This document shows, in pieces, positions 53,937 to 63,698 of a DNA stretch of 64,000 bases (its first letter is position 1; the number at the start of each line of letters is the position of its first letter). This DNA comes from B30-G6 sp963701385. GTDB lineage: Bacteria > Desulfobacterota > Desulfobacteria > Desulfobacterales > B30-G6. The translations under genes were made by a program, and so were the position numbers. The notes below the pieces were generated by a model. It searched no databases. It saw nothing but the letters and a program-made list of their open reading frames with translations, and had not been told where the DNA came from. The stretch covers positions 461,782-525,781 of the forward strand of contig CAVOZW010000009.1 in assembly GCA_963701385.1 (NCBI GenBank), written 5' to 3'.

Positions 53937-54935
53937 CTACTTGTTTTTTGTTTTTGCCACGGACACTTGCTTAAAATACCATGCGTATGTCCTGGCAATG
54001 CCCTCTTTGAAACCGATGCTGTGCTGCCAGCCTAATTTTCGCATACGACTGACATCCAGAAGCTTTCTGGGGGTACCATCCGGCTTGGTTGTGTCGAATC
54101 GAATGTTTCCCGGAAAGCCGACAATGTCTCTGATGGTTTCGGCCAATTCTGCAATCGATATTTCTTGGCCTGCGCCGACATTCAAATGTGTAATTCCCAA
54201 ACCATACAGCGTCTTGGCATCGATCTGATTCATGACGAACAAACAGGCCTCGGCCATGTCGTCTACATGCAGGAACTCTCGTTTGGGTTTACCTGTGCCC
54301 CAGATGTCCACCGCTATCACTGTGTCATCAGGTGCCGCGCTCGTTTCCCATTTGATTTTGGCCTCATGGAACTTGCGAATCATTGCCGGGAGTACATGTG
54401 ACGATTCAAGATCGAAATTGTCGTAGGCTCCATATAGGTTGGTGGGCATGACAGAGATGAAATTACTGCCGAACTGATTGAAATAGCTCTGACACATCTT
54501 AATGCCAGCTATTTTGGCTATGGCATAGGCTTCGTTAGTGGGCTCAAGGGTGTCGGTCAACAGATACTCCTCTTTCATGGGCTGCTTGCAGTTTCGAGGG
54601 TAAATGCAAGAACTTCCCAGAAACAGCAGCTTTTTAACCCCAAATCGATGTGCACAGTGGATGACGTTATTCTGGATGGCGATATTCTGGTAAATAAATT
54701 CTGCGGGGTAGCTGCTGTTTGCCAGGATGCCGCCAACTCTTGCCGCTGAAAGAAAAACATAGTCAGGCCGTTCTGTTCCAAAAAACGATTCAACTTTATT
54801 CTGGCGCGTCAAGTCAAGCTCCGCATGTGAGCGTTTTAGGATATTTCCATACCCATTTTTTATTAATGCTCTGCATATGGCGGACCCGACCATGCCTTTG
54901 TGCCCGGCAACGAATACTTTGTCTCTTTTGTCCAT
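53937..54935 (-). CDS. fcl: GDP-L-fucose synthase
   Basis: 332 residues. Epimerase/reductase that turns GDP-4-keto-6-deoxymannose into GDP-L-fucose. AGHKGMVGSAICRAL binds NADPH; SSCIYPRNCKQPMKEE and YAIAKIAGIKMCQSY hold the catalytic Ser, Tyr and Lys; SHVLPAMIRKFHEAK and REFLHVDDMAEA are specific to the enzyme. ATG at 54935 with AAAGGA upstream. The dehydratase gmd is not in the window. Confidence 0.95.
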   Translation of the reverse strand: MDKRDKVFVAGHKGMVGSAICRALIKNGYGNILKRSHAELDLTRQNKVESFFGTERPDYVFLSAARVGGILANSSYPAEFIYQNIAIQNNVIHCAHRFGVKKLLFLGSSCIYPRNCKQPMKEEYLLTDTLEPTNEAYAIAKIAGIKMCQSYFNQFGSNFISVMPTNLYGAYDNFDLESSHVLPAMIRKFHEAKIKWETSAAPDDTVIAVDIWGTGKPKREFLHVDDMAEACLFVMNQIDAKTLYGLGITHLNVGAGQEISIAELAETIRDIVGFPGNIRFDTTKPDGTPRKLLDVSRMRKLGWQHSIGFKEGIARTYAWYFKQVSVAKTKNK

Positions 54936-55047
54936 TCTTTTTGTGTCCTTTAGATCCATTTCAACGTACGCAATCAAGCACATTGTCTTCGAGGGTTCTC
55001 CTCAAATCAACATGTTCGTAAGCGGCCGCTAATCTGGCATATTACCT

Positions 55048-56318
55048 TCAGTGAATTAGCAGTTTCTCGTAGAGCGATTGGATATCGCGTACCAAACGAT
55101 CTTTTTGATAATTGGCCATAATGAATCTTCGCGCATCTGACGTCATTCGGTCATGGATGCTGGTATGTTGATCAAGAATATATTTGATGCCATTGGCCAG
55201 GCTTTTTTCATCATTGTTTTGGACCAACAAGCCCCTTTTGCATATTTTGAAACCGTCTGTCGAGTCGGCAATGTTCACTTCGCCAAGCAGGTCCTTGATG
55301 CCGCCCGCATCGGTTGAGACGACCGGAACACCCGATGCCATGGCTTCAATAATCGACACAGGGGTGCCTTCGTTGATGGAGGTGAGGGCCACGATATCGA
55401 GATCGGCGTACACGTAATGAATGTCTTTTATCCAGCCGCAGAAACGCACCTGTTCGGATATGCCCTGCTGAATGACATGAAATTTTCAAGATCATCTCTC
55501 AGTTCCCCATCCCCGATAACGGTGAACAGGATTTTTGTTATCGGGATATTGATCGTGTGAAATGTACCACTGCCTCGAAGAAACATGATGTGATTCTTGA
55601 CGGGGACCAGCCTGCCGATAATACCGACCAGCCATCACCTTGTCATCGATACCGAGTTCTTTTCGAAAATGCCCTTTCAATTCCGCGTTATGAACAAACG
55701 GTTCGAGATCGAAACCCAACTTGATGGTTTCGAATTTTTCATCGGCTTGCGATTTGGTACTTGTTGACGAGTTCTTCTCTCTGGGTCGGGCTGATGGCGA
55801 TGATTTTGCTTGTGAATGCAGCCAAAATTTTTTCGGTCCAAATGAAAAAACGGCTTTTTAGCTTGCTGAAATATCCTTCAAATACATGTCCATGGAAGGT
55901 GTGAATCGTCTTGATCTGTTTCCTGAACAGCAGGTTGTACAAAACCACGGATAATCGGGCGATGGTGCCCGCCTTGGCCGTATGCGAATGAACGATGTGC
56001 GGGTTTATCTGTCGAATGATTTTTAATAATTTGAAAAACGATTTCAGATCGTTCCACGGATTCAACTCCCGCTGCATCTCGGGGATCGTAAGAAAATGTC
56101 CGGGATCTGCGCGAATGATGTAGCGCATATCTCCTTCCATGGGAGAGAGGCTGCCGGAAACGAGTGTGGATTCAAAGTCTTCCTTTATTCAAGCCGTTTT
56201 GCAGCAGATTGACATGAATGGCGGGTCCTCCGATGTTGATTCGGGATATGACCCTCAGAATTTTTATTTTTTGTGGCGAATTGGCGTCGGTATCCGACTG
56301 ACGACTGCTTTGCAACAT
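55048..56318 (-). pseudogene. Glycosyltransferase family 4, several frameshifts as read
   Basis: One GT-B glycosyltransferase of about 410 residues is spread over several frames. Start ATG 56318 (MLQSSRQ); then KIKILRVISRINIGGPAIHV; break near 56175; FESTLVSGSLSPMEGDMRYI and HIVHSHTAKAGTIARLSVVL; break near 55743; DEKFETIKLGFDLEPFVHNA; break near 55628; GIIGRLVPVKNH, FTVIGDGELRDDLE and VRFCGWIKDIHYVYADLDIV; the last part (from 55449) has PVSIIEAMASGVPVVSTDAGGI. The conserved GT4 order is kept, so the breaks look like read errors. It may be functional in the real genome. Confidence 0.75.
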
Positions 56319-57231
56319 CGTTCGTGAAAGGACTTCTGCAGGGGTTTGGGCGTAAAAACGTTTCGCCCGAGGATATTCCAGCAGCCGATCATGATACCCC
56401 TGGCAACCAGGGCAAAAAACGCCATCGGGCAAAAGCAGCTCTTCACCGGACCTTGTGCATATTTTTCAAAAAGTAAAAAACTGCTTCGATGAAAGTGGTA
56501 AATGGATCTCAAGGGGCGGGAGTCGCTGCTTTTGCCGATGTGATGGTGCAGAGATGGATCCGGGAAAGTAGATGACTTTCCAGCCTTTCCGCCACATGCG
56601 TCGGCACAGGTCTGCATCTTCCCAATACATGAAGAATCGTTCATCCAGCAAGACCGACTTCGGCAATGGCCTTTCTTCTTATCATCATGCAGGCGCCGGA
56701 AACCCAGTCCACCGCCATGGGCTCTTTTCATTGTGCCCTATTGTCATGATGTTGGCCCGTGAAATCGGGTTGTTCGGAAAGTGTTTTGTCAGATGGCGAT
56801 GATCGACCATACAGGGCGGTGAGGGCATTGGGAAAGGCCCGGGCCGATCCTTGAATGGTGCCATCCGTATCCAGGATTTTGGGACCCAGAATGCCGGTTC
56901 GTGGATGGGTTTCCATATAATCGATCATGGGGCGAAAAAAATCAGGTGTCAGATACGTGTCCGGATTCAGAAACAGTAGGTATTTGGAACTGCTTTTCTT
57001 TATGCCCTGGTTGATGGCGGCGGCAAATCCGACATTGGTGGCATTTTGGATAATGGTGACCTGGGGATAGGTTTTTGCCACTGGGTCGATATTGTTTTGA
57101 GGATTGTTTTCGACAACCCACACGTTGACATCCATCTCCCCCACGTTGGCATAGATGGATTTCAGGCATTTCAGGAGATAGTCGGTACTGTTGAAATTGA
57201 CGATAATGATATCCACGGATACGTTTTTCAT
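56264..57231 (-). pseudogene. Glycosyltransferase family 2 (rhamnosyltransferase-like), frameshifted as read
   Basis: The ATG at 57231 gives SVDIIIVNFNSTDYLLKCLK, NVGFAAAINQGIKKS and LFLNPDTYLTPDFF, with the N-terminal GT-A fold and DxD-like NPD. The frame breaks several times between about 56750 and 56470. Pieces in other frames supply WVSGACMMIRR-type sequence near 56700, SVLLDERFFMYWEDADLCRR and IYFPGSISAPSHRQKQRL, then the tail FEKYAQGPVKSCFCPMAFF to the stop at 56264. Overlaps the ends of both neighbours. Probably a normal gene behind read errors. Confidence 0.7.
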
Positions 57232-58229
57232 AGCTGGATATCTTTTTTTACGGTGGGCGTTAGCAACAGTCTTGTTAAGAAAAGCAGGTGATAAAAAAAG
57301 TGTTGTCTGCGGATACCGCTATTGCGGATCGTTCGCAGTCGTTTGGCAGGACCTTCTTTTAAACAGGATGCATAGGTGTCGATAAGCCGATTAGTAAATA
57401 AGTTCATTTTTTTCCGTTTGTTGCCTACTCTCGTTTGGAGTGCCGACGCCTGACGAACGCTATGGATAAAATGACGATGCCCTGTGATCCATTGGTTTTG
57501 AATGTGATTACCCAATGGGGAAAAAAAAGAAGCGATGTTTTTTGCGCCTACGGTATTTCTCTCGTGTTGACGGTATAAGACCATTGGTTTATCAATATAA
57601 AGAATTTTACCACATGCCGCCGCGCATAGTGCAACCCACCAATCATGGATTACGGCTTCTTTTGGTATTGGGGTCGCCAATCTTAACAGGTCCCGATTTA
57701 TTGCAGTCGAGCAGCCGGCAATATAATTGCCTGGCAACAGCAACGGCAATTGAACTTTCGGGATATTTTTAAGGTGCATACAAGATGACATGAAAGATTG
57801 ATGAATGGGCATTAATAACTTGTCAACAACAGTCATATCCGAATGCACCAGGACTGGACAATTTTTCCCGTGCTGTTGTTCCATTTTACCGATCGCATCG
57901 ACAAGCATTTGAATCTTATCAGACAACCAAACGTCGTCTTGGTCACAGAATAAGATGATATCTGCATCGCGGCGCAACGAGTCCAACATTAATACGTTAT
58001 AATTATTCAAGACGCCCAGATTGCCTTTGTAATCGTTCAGAAGACGTATCCGTTTATCTTTTTTGGCATAATCCCTTATACTTATTGAGGGGTTGTTTTT
58101 AGCGTTGTCGTCCCTTATGATAAGTTCCCAGTTTTGGTATGTCTGTGCTTGAATGCTTTTTATCTGTTCTTCCAGATATTGCTCTCCATCATAGATCCCC
58201 AAAAGTATGAAAACTCGATTGCCTTTCAA
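57228..58229 (-). CDS. Glycosyltransferase family 2 (rhamnosyltransferase-like)
   Basis: 333 residues, GT-A fold. VFILLGIYDGEQYLEEQIKS, WELIIRDDNAKN, IILFCDQDDVWL (the DxD motif), NYIAGCSTAINRDLL and HDWWVALCAAACGKILYID, with MVLYRQHERNTVGA, match rhamnosyl- and related transferases. The start is a TTG at 58229, with GCAGG six bases before; its stop overlaps the next gene's start as ATGA. Confidence 0.85.
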   Translation of the reverse strand: MKGNRVFILLGIYDGEQYLEEQIKSIQAQTYQNWELIIRDDNAKNNPSISIRDYAKKDKRIRLLNDYKGNLGVLNNYNVLMLDSLRRDADIILFCDQDDVWLSDKIQMLVDAIGKMEQQHGKNCPVLVHSDMTVVDKLLMPIHQSFMSSCMHLKNIPKVQLPLLLPGNYIAGCSTAINRDLLRLATPIPKEAVIHDWWVALCAAACGKILYIDKPMVLYRQHERNTVGAKNIASFFSPLGNHIQNQWITGHRHFIHSVRQASALQTRVGNKRKKMNLFTNRLIDTYASCLKEGPAKRLRTIRNSGIRRQHFFYHLLFLTRLLLTPTVKKDIQL

Positions 58230-58305
58230 AATAGCCTGCTGGAATTGAAATGTTTGTAATTACAATTTTTTAACTATGTTCAATTGCCATTGGAATGGCG
58301 GGCCA

Positions 58306-59877
58306 TCATTTGTGTAGATAATAATGAACCAGGGGATTTAAGCCATGATGAACGACTTCGGGGTGTTCGATGAGGTAGTTGACCGTGTCAAAACTGTTGG
58401 ATGGATTTCGGCCCTCTTGTGCACCAAAGCGGACATAGTGGGTTGCAGCAGACATGCCGTCTTTTATCGTGTCGGGATATATAGTAAAATAATATGCTGA
58501 ATCGACGAAACTTGACTTTCGCAACATCTTGATTTCACTTCTTCCACGGTAGTGAAGTAAGCGCCAAAACCTTTTCCAGAAGCTTCTTCTCGAGAATAAA
58601 TAGCTGATCAATATATTCCGTCGAAAAAGTTTATTGATTTTCGAAATATCATTCTTTGCTTGACGGATGCCAGATAGGCTTTCCGCTAAAGATTTGCCAT
58701 GTCCTTCTATTGTGTTCATGGCATTGGTTCTGAATGTTTCAAACCCCTTCAAGGCAAGCTCAATCGAATCTTTTTTTTCCTCAAATGTGCCTTCAAGCCT
58801 GGATAGAGCATTTATTATTTCAGATAATGATTTCTTGTTATTATCCATTTCCCTTTTGAAAGACACTTGCTTTTGAGATATGCGATCAAGCTGTGCCTTT
58901 TTTTCATTTATTTCTGTTCGATTTTTATCTATTTCTTTACGATATTTGGTATGGTTTTTTTCAAAAATTGCTTCTAAATGAAATGCATTTTTCAATATCA
59001 ATTCATGAAAAAGCGTTTCCTGCTTGAGGTAATGAATACGACGCTTGTCAGGATTTTGCGAAAACGTTTCGGCGATTCGTTTTATCTCTCTGTTTTTTTG
59101 TGCAAGATGTGTTCTTAATTCTTCGATTTTTTTATCACTCAGGCAATGGGCAGTAAAAACGGGTCGCTTGCATCGTCCCATAACGGGTGAAGGAACAATT
59201 GAAACCGAATCTTTTTCATAATCGAAAAGTAGAAAATCGTCTCGATAATAGTCAAATATTCGTTGTTTTATTTCTTCACTAAATAACGCTTTCGTCGCAT
59301 TTCTGGTCCTGTTGGCATGTTCCAGTTCCAGCTCATAACCAGTGAGATCTTGTATTACCGGCCAGTCCTTCTCAAACGTTTCTACCTTGCCGAGAAAATC
59401 TGCCAATAATATCTCACCGTCGTACAGGATCATCGATTGCGGAGCTGCATGGGGTTCCAGTTCAATCGGATCGATCGCCGTTAGGATATCAACACACTCT
59501 GCGAAGGTACTGTCTTTTGTGATGCCAAATTTCTGATAGTACATTCCCGGTGACTGTCCATTGACGATCTTTGACGTGTAAAAAGAATAGATGCGATCAT
59601 AAGGGTTGCGCACGAAGCTGAACTTTACAAATGAGGCTGGTAAGGGTGGGAAATGAGCAGGCCAGCGGCGAAAGAATAATTCCATGTGGGCATAAGGCGG
59701 ATGAAAACCATGGATAGGCGAACTTCCGTCGGGCAAAGGTCTGGTTGGCGGATAAAATCCTTCTTCTTTGCGCATTTGAGACAAAGCGATATTAATTGAA
59801 CTGCATGCCGCTTTGGCCATGTTCAGGTAAGCCACACCGCCGATGCGTGGAATGATGTAAAATCGGTTGATCATCAA
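58306..59877 (-). CDS. Sulfotransferase with a coiled coil and a glycosyltransferase-associated C-terminal repeat
   Basis: 523 residues. Residues 1-230 are a sulfotransferase (Sulfotransfer_2 type): the PAPS 5'-phosphosulfate loop region is NMAKAACSSINIAL and the 3'-phosphate region FSFVRNPYDRIYSFY. A long coiled coil follows (about 250-390, KEIDKNRTEINEKKAQLDRI). The C-terminus (SAYYFTIYPDTIKDG, THYVRFGAQEGRNPSNSFD, HPEVVHHGLNPLVHYYLHK) is a repeat that is usually attached to glycosyltransferases. It would sulfate the surface polysaccharide. The ATG overlaps the GT2 stop as ATGA. Confidence 0.82.
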   Translation of the reverse strand: MMINRFYIIPRIGGVAYLNMAKAACSSINIALSQMRKEEGFYPPTRPLPDGSSPIHGFHPPYAHMELFFRRWPAHFPPLPASFVKFSFVRNPYDRIYSFYTSKIVNGQSPGMYYQKFGITKDSTFAECVDILTAIDPIELEPHAAPQSMILYDGEILLADFLGKVETFEKDWPVIQDLTGYELELEHANRTRNATKALFSEEIKQRIFDYYRDDFLLFDYEKDSVSIVPSPVMGRCKRPVFTAHCLSDKKIEELRTHLAQKNREIKRIAETFSQNPDKRRIHYLKQETLFHELILKNAFHLEAIFEKNHTKYRKEIDKNRTEINEKKAQLDRISQKQVSFKREMDNNKKSLSEIINALSRLEGTFEEKKDSIELALKGFETFRTNAMNTIEGHGKSLAESLSGIRQAKNDISKINKLFRRNILISYLFSRRSFWKRFWRLLHYRGRSEIKMLRKSSFVDSAYYFTIYPDTIKDGMSAATHYVRFGAQEGRNPSNSFDTVNYLIEHPEVVHHGLNPLVHYYLHK

Positions 59878-61064
59878 TATCCCCTGATTTTAAATAGCAA
59901 TCCCCTTATTGGTGCAGTGATACGCCATGAGCGTGAATTATAAACGATTCTAATCTGGGCTTGGAGCAATGCATTCAATTCTTTTTGACGTTTGAGTTCT
60001 GTTCTCAACTGGGTCCATCGTTGGCCATGATCCGGGTTTGTCATAGTAGAAGGTAAATTGTCTGGTTTGATGAGTATCAGGGCATTTTTCCAAGCTGATC
60101 GGAAGTCATCTTTTAAAACACTATTGTAAATATTATGATGGGTTGACGGTATATCCGGTAGGTTTTGAGGCAACAGATTGACGATATTTTTCCATTGGTA
60201 TAGGAGTTCCAATATTTCGTCCTCAGAAGGAGAAAAATGTGATAATATTGCGGCACTTTCAATTAACTGCCTAGAATACCTGTGATAATACATTTTTCGA
60301 TAGCGATGGTGGCTTTTATTAGATTCAATAAATTCAAAAATATCGTAACAATATTTACATCGGAAAAATGCATCTGTTTTCTTAATCGTCGACATTAGTG
60401 AGTCATTGTAAACTTGCCTGTATATATATGTAATTTTAGGAACAATCGATATTTTGTTGGCCAATATATGAACTTTGCACGAAAATGGATTGTCTTCATG
60501 CTTAATGATATTTTCATTAAATCTGATTTTGTGACGGCGGAGAAATGAATGTCGGAGCATTTTATTCCAGGCGACTACATTCGCATAGAGTTGGGGCAGT
60601 TTCACAAGCGAACTTCCATGAATCTCCTTTTCCAAATAATTTACATGCCACCCATAGAATCTCTCATCGGTCTCCTGATTCCATTTCATTACACCGCCGA
60701 TTACCTCGTCCGCTTGATCTTCAAGGGCAGTATTGTAAAGTGTTTCCAATGCATCACTGCATTCCAGAAAGTCATCAGAATCGATAAAAAAAATGAATTT
60801 ACCTTTTGCGCTATCAAGCCCTGTGTTTCGCGCCGATGGTAATCCTTTGTTGTTTTTGTGATTCAATAAAACAAACCGATTATCAGCAGCGGCATATGTC
60901 TCGAGTATTTCATGTGATCTATCGAAGGAACCATCATTTACACAGATAATCTCAATATCGCCCAATGTCTGTGTCATGACTGAATCAAGGCATTGGGCCA
61001 AATAACGATCAACATTGTAGACAGGAATGATGACCGATACTTTTGGATGTTTAGAGTACGTCAT
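59874..61064 (-). CDS. Glycosyltransferase family 2 with a C-terminal SWRIT motif
   Basis: 396 residues. VSVIIPVYNVDRYLAQCLDS, IEIICVNDGSFDRSHEIL and FFIDSDDFLE (the DxD) form the GT-A domain. The rest is helical and ends in IRIVYNSRSWRITAPIRGLL, a tail shared with the GT2 gene at 61072-62296. Donor unknown. ATG at 61064. Confidence 0.88.
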   Translation of the reverse strand: MTYSKHPKVSVIIPVYNVDRYLAQCLDSVMTQTLGDIEIICVNDGSFDRSHEILETYAAADNRFVLLNHKNNKGLPSARNTGLDSAKGKFIFFIDSDDFLECSDALETLYNTALEDQADEVIGGVMKWNQETDERFYGWHVNYLEKEIHGSSLVKLPQLYANVVAWNKMLRHSFLRRHKIRFNENIIKHEDNPFSCKVHILANKISIVPKITYIYRQVYNDSLMSTIKKTDAFFRCKYCYDIFEFIESNKSHHRYRKMYYHRYSRQLIESAAILSHFSPSEDEILELLYQWKNIVNLLPQNLPDIPSTHHNIYNSVLKDDFRSAWKNALILIKPDNLPSTMTNPDHGQRWTQLRTELKRQKELNALLQAQIRIVYNSRSWRITAPIRGLLFKIRGY

Positions 61065-61071
61065 GCGGTTA

Positions 61072-62296
61072 TTATCGGAAGTATTTTGCGATGATACGAA
61101 GTGGCGTAGTTATCCGCCACGAATTGGAATTATAAACCATATCGAGTTGCTTAGCGAGATGTTCATTTTCAATTTTCATCCTATCAACTCGCGCCTTTAA
61201 TCCATCAATTGATGAAGTATCTATATTGTCCATCTGTGTGTGTGGCAGTTTTTTATCACCGCTATTACTCACTGGAGGAGCCCTGTAAGTTTTTTTCACA
61301 GATCTTATTGATTCAAATTCAGATAGTGCTTCATCGAATTGATGTGAAAGCAAGAATATAGTGAACCGTCTGGTATATTCGGATAAATCAGTCAGGACAT
61401 TGTCTGAGATATTCACGACAAGTGGCAAAAGTGTGGATAAATATTCGATTAGATCTTTTTTATCCTCTCCATAAACCCTATATGCTCTTTCGAGGTCTGC
61501 GGCAAACGTAGCCCCTTTATTTGCATCATCCTTTTAAGTGCGTTGCTTCCGTTAATGAGTGTGAATTGAATTGTCTCCTTTACATTGTCCCTTGCGTCAA
61601 AAAGCTTCTGCTCATTCGCGGTGTCAAGGAAATTACCAATACTGTAGTCGTAAGCACATATGTTGGGTACCATTGAAATTGTTTTGGCATAATAGGCTGT
61701 ATAGAAAGAGGAACGAATGCATCCTCACCATTTTTTCTGTTAACGTTAAATTTGATGTTATTTTTCAACAACATCTTGCGGCTAAACAAACGCCCACCGA
61801 GAGTATGGTTAAAAACCAGAGGTAGGTGTTCATCAAGTTGAAGATTGTGGCGTTCTTTGTCTATTATATCATCCGTATAATGTTTTTTTAACCAAGTTTC
61901 AGTGTCTTTATCGAAGCATCGTATGCCTCCGTATACAATATCGGCATCGTATTTATCTGCAACCTCTAAAAGCTCTTGAAAGGCATATTCAGGCAAATAA
62001 TCATCTGAATCCAGAAAAAAAACAAATTCGCCTTTGGTACATGCCAAACCATTATTTCTGGCCATGGCCCTGCCAATATTGTTTTCTAAATGGTTTGCCA
62101 TTACTCGCTTATCTTTTTTGGCGAATAAATCGATAAGACGTGCAGTTCCATCCTTACTGCCGTCATTGACAATAATATATTCGTAATTGGAGAATGCTTG
62201 GGATAAGACAGATTCAACAGCACGAGCTAAAAGCTGTTCGTTGTCTTTAACAATGGTGATAACACTAATTGTCGGGGTATCAATACTCAATATCAT
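61072..62296 (-). CDS. Glycosyltransferase family 2 with a C-terminal SWRIT motif, frameshifted as read
   Basis: About 405 residues once two breaks are bridged. The first frame, with the start at 62296, has ISVITIVKDNEQLLARAVES, IIVNDGSKDGT and FFLDSDDYLPEY. Near 61711-61715 one base seems missing; the next frame gives RSSFYTAYYAKTISMVPNIC and AYDYSIGNFLDTANEQ. Near 61460 it shifts again into EDKKDLIEYLSTLLPLVVNI and the tail MVYNSNSWRITTPLRIIAKY. Same domain order as the neighbouring GT2. Confidence 0.75.
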
Positions 62297-62397
62297 CTCC
62301 TTGTGTTATCTTTTGCGTATTGAACAGATCCAACCAAGCTTTTTGATTTGGTCGCTTGTTCAAAGGGAGTTCGGATTTGGGAAAGTTAGGGTAATTG

Positions 62398-63489
62398 CTA
62401 TGTCTGAAAGACTAATTTTGGCAAACCGGCGATTTCCAAGAACTCGTTAAAGCGTTTGGAAACAGTATCGTAGTTGTCAAAAAATGGAGTCAGATCGATA
62501 GCGTTGCCGATATCGTGTGGTATTCGCACCGAAGCGTGCTTCAAATTCATATGAGGCAGCTTGAAGTATTCAACCAGTTCTTGTGTGCGTGTGTCATGGG
62601 TAATCCACATTGCGGGTCTACCGGCAAGTAGCGCTGCCATATTCACGTGGAACCTCGTCCCGTAGCTGAAGCTTACATTAGTCCGCATGAACTCGAGCCA
62701 GTCTTGGCAGGTTCCGAAAGAGATGGTAGTTGTATTTGAAAAAATCTTGAATTCGTTGCGTATCGATTTGGTGCCGTCTCCGCATAGTACGTATGAAATA
62801 CGGAAAGTCTTTCTCGCGTTTCGGATTTTGCTGCAATTCTTCATGAAAGATCTGAAGAAGGCTATGGAACGGTTCAATATAGTGTGTGTTTCCATTAATA
62901 GCATTTGCGAGCAAGGCTTGCTCTTGGCTCGAAAAGCCGAGTTCCTGAGTAGGATGGTCGAGACCCAACAATTTCATGGTCCTTGCGAAGCTCCCTGACC
63001 AGGTTTTGTCGGGAAAACAGAGAGGGACAGCCAGTTACGAATGCCTTTTTGACTCCAGCACACTCCTCAAGCACTCGTTTGGTGAAATGCCCTCTAACAC
63101 CGATGACGGTTGCTTTATCGTCCAAAAAGCTCGGAACCGCACGTTGTCTCTTGGGGAAGACCGGCAGCGAGATCTTCTTCAGAACTGCCTTGCGCACCAA
63201 GACCAAAAATGACAATTGGCTTTTTGATAAAAGACAAGAATTTCATTATTGAAGCATGACGGCCGGATTTTTTTTCTCCGAATTGGATTCGATTCGCCAT
63301 CGTCACGATGAGGTGGGAGCAGTGATCGTTGACAAACGTAGGAAAACCCTCTGTTTTAGAGGCGTGATGGCAATTTTCAAACATTCTTAAGGGCGCGTTC
63401 GCATGAACCATGTTCCCGGCATTGTCTTTAAAGCTTCGAGGAAAGGTTTCAGGCAGGTCGATATTGCAACCCATTACACCTATGGGCAT
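62398..63489 (-). pseudogene. Polysaccharide pyruvyl transferase family protein, several frameshifts as read
   Basis: The ATG at 63489 has AAGGAG eight bases upstream. Pieces in order: VMGCNIDLPETFPRSFKDNA, KKPIVIFGLGAQGSSEEDLA, a break near 63180, VIGVRGHFTKRVLEE and AFVTGCPSLFSR, then a break near 62990, LLGLDHPTQELGFSSQ, a break near 62850, and GTRFHVNMAALLAGRPAMWI with DTRTQELVEYFKLPH. The set matches the PS_pyruv_trans fold (WcaK/CsaB type) that adds pyruvate ketals to surface glycans. Interruptions probably reflect read errors. Confidence 0.72.
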
Positions 63490-63698
63490 GGATGTTGCTC
63501 CTTTTAACAATGAGCTTGAAGCTCAAACGATGACAACAATCAGAATAATATTTTAAGGGTCAAAATATAATTTGGAAAGCAATTCATCAACAGCATATAC
63601 GTTAACGATTGCGTAAACTCTATTTTAGCAGCATATGGCTGTTAGAACAAAATATTTTGGTTTATTTTAGAGCGCTGAACATAGATCGGATATACATC

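Noticed and set aside
43342..63510. A Wzy-type polymerase
   Set aside because: No frame in the glycan locus has the ten or so helices and large loop expected; the hydrophobic genes are the WecA-like enzyme and the flippase.
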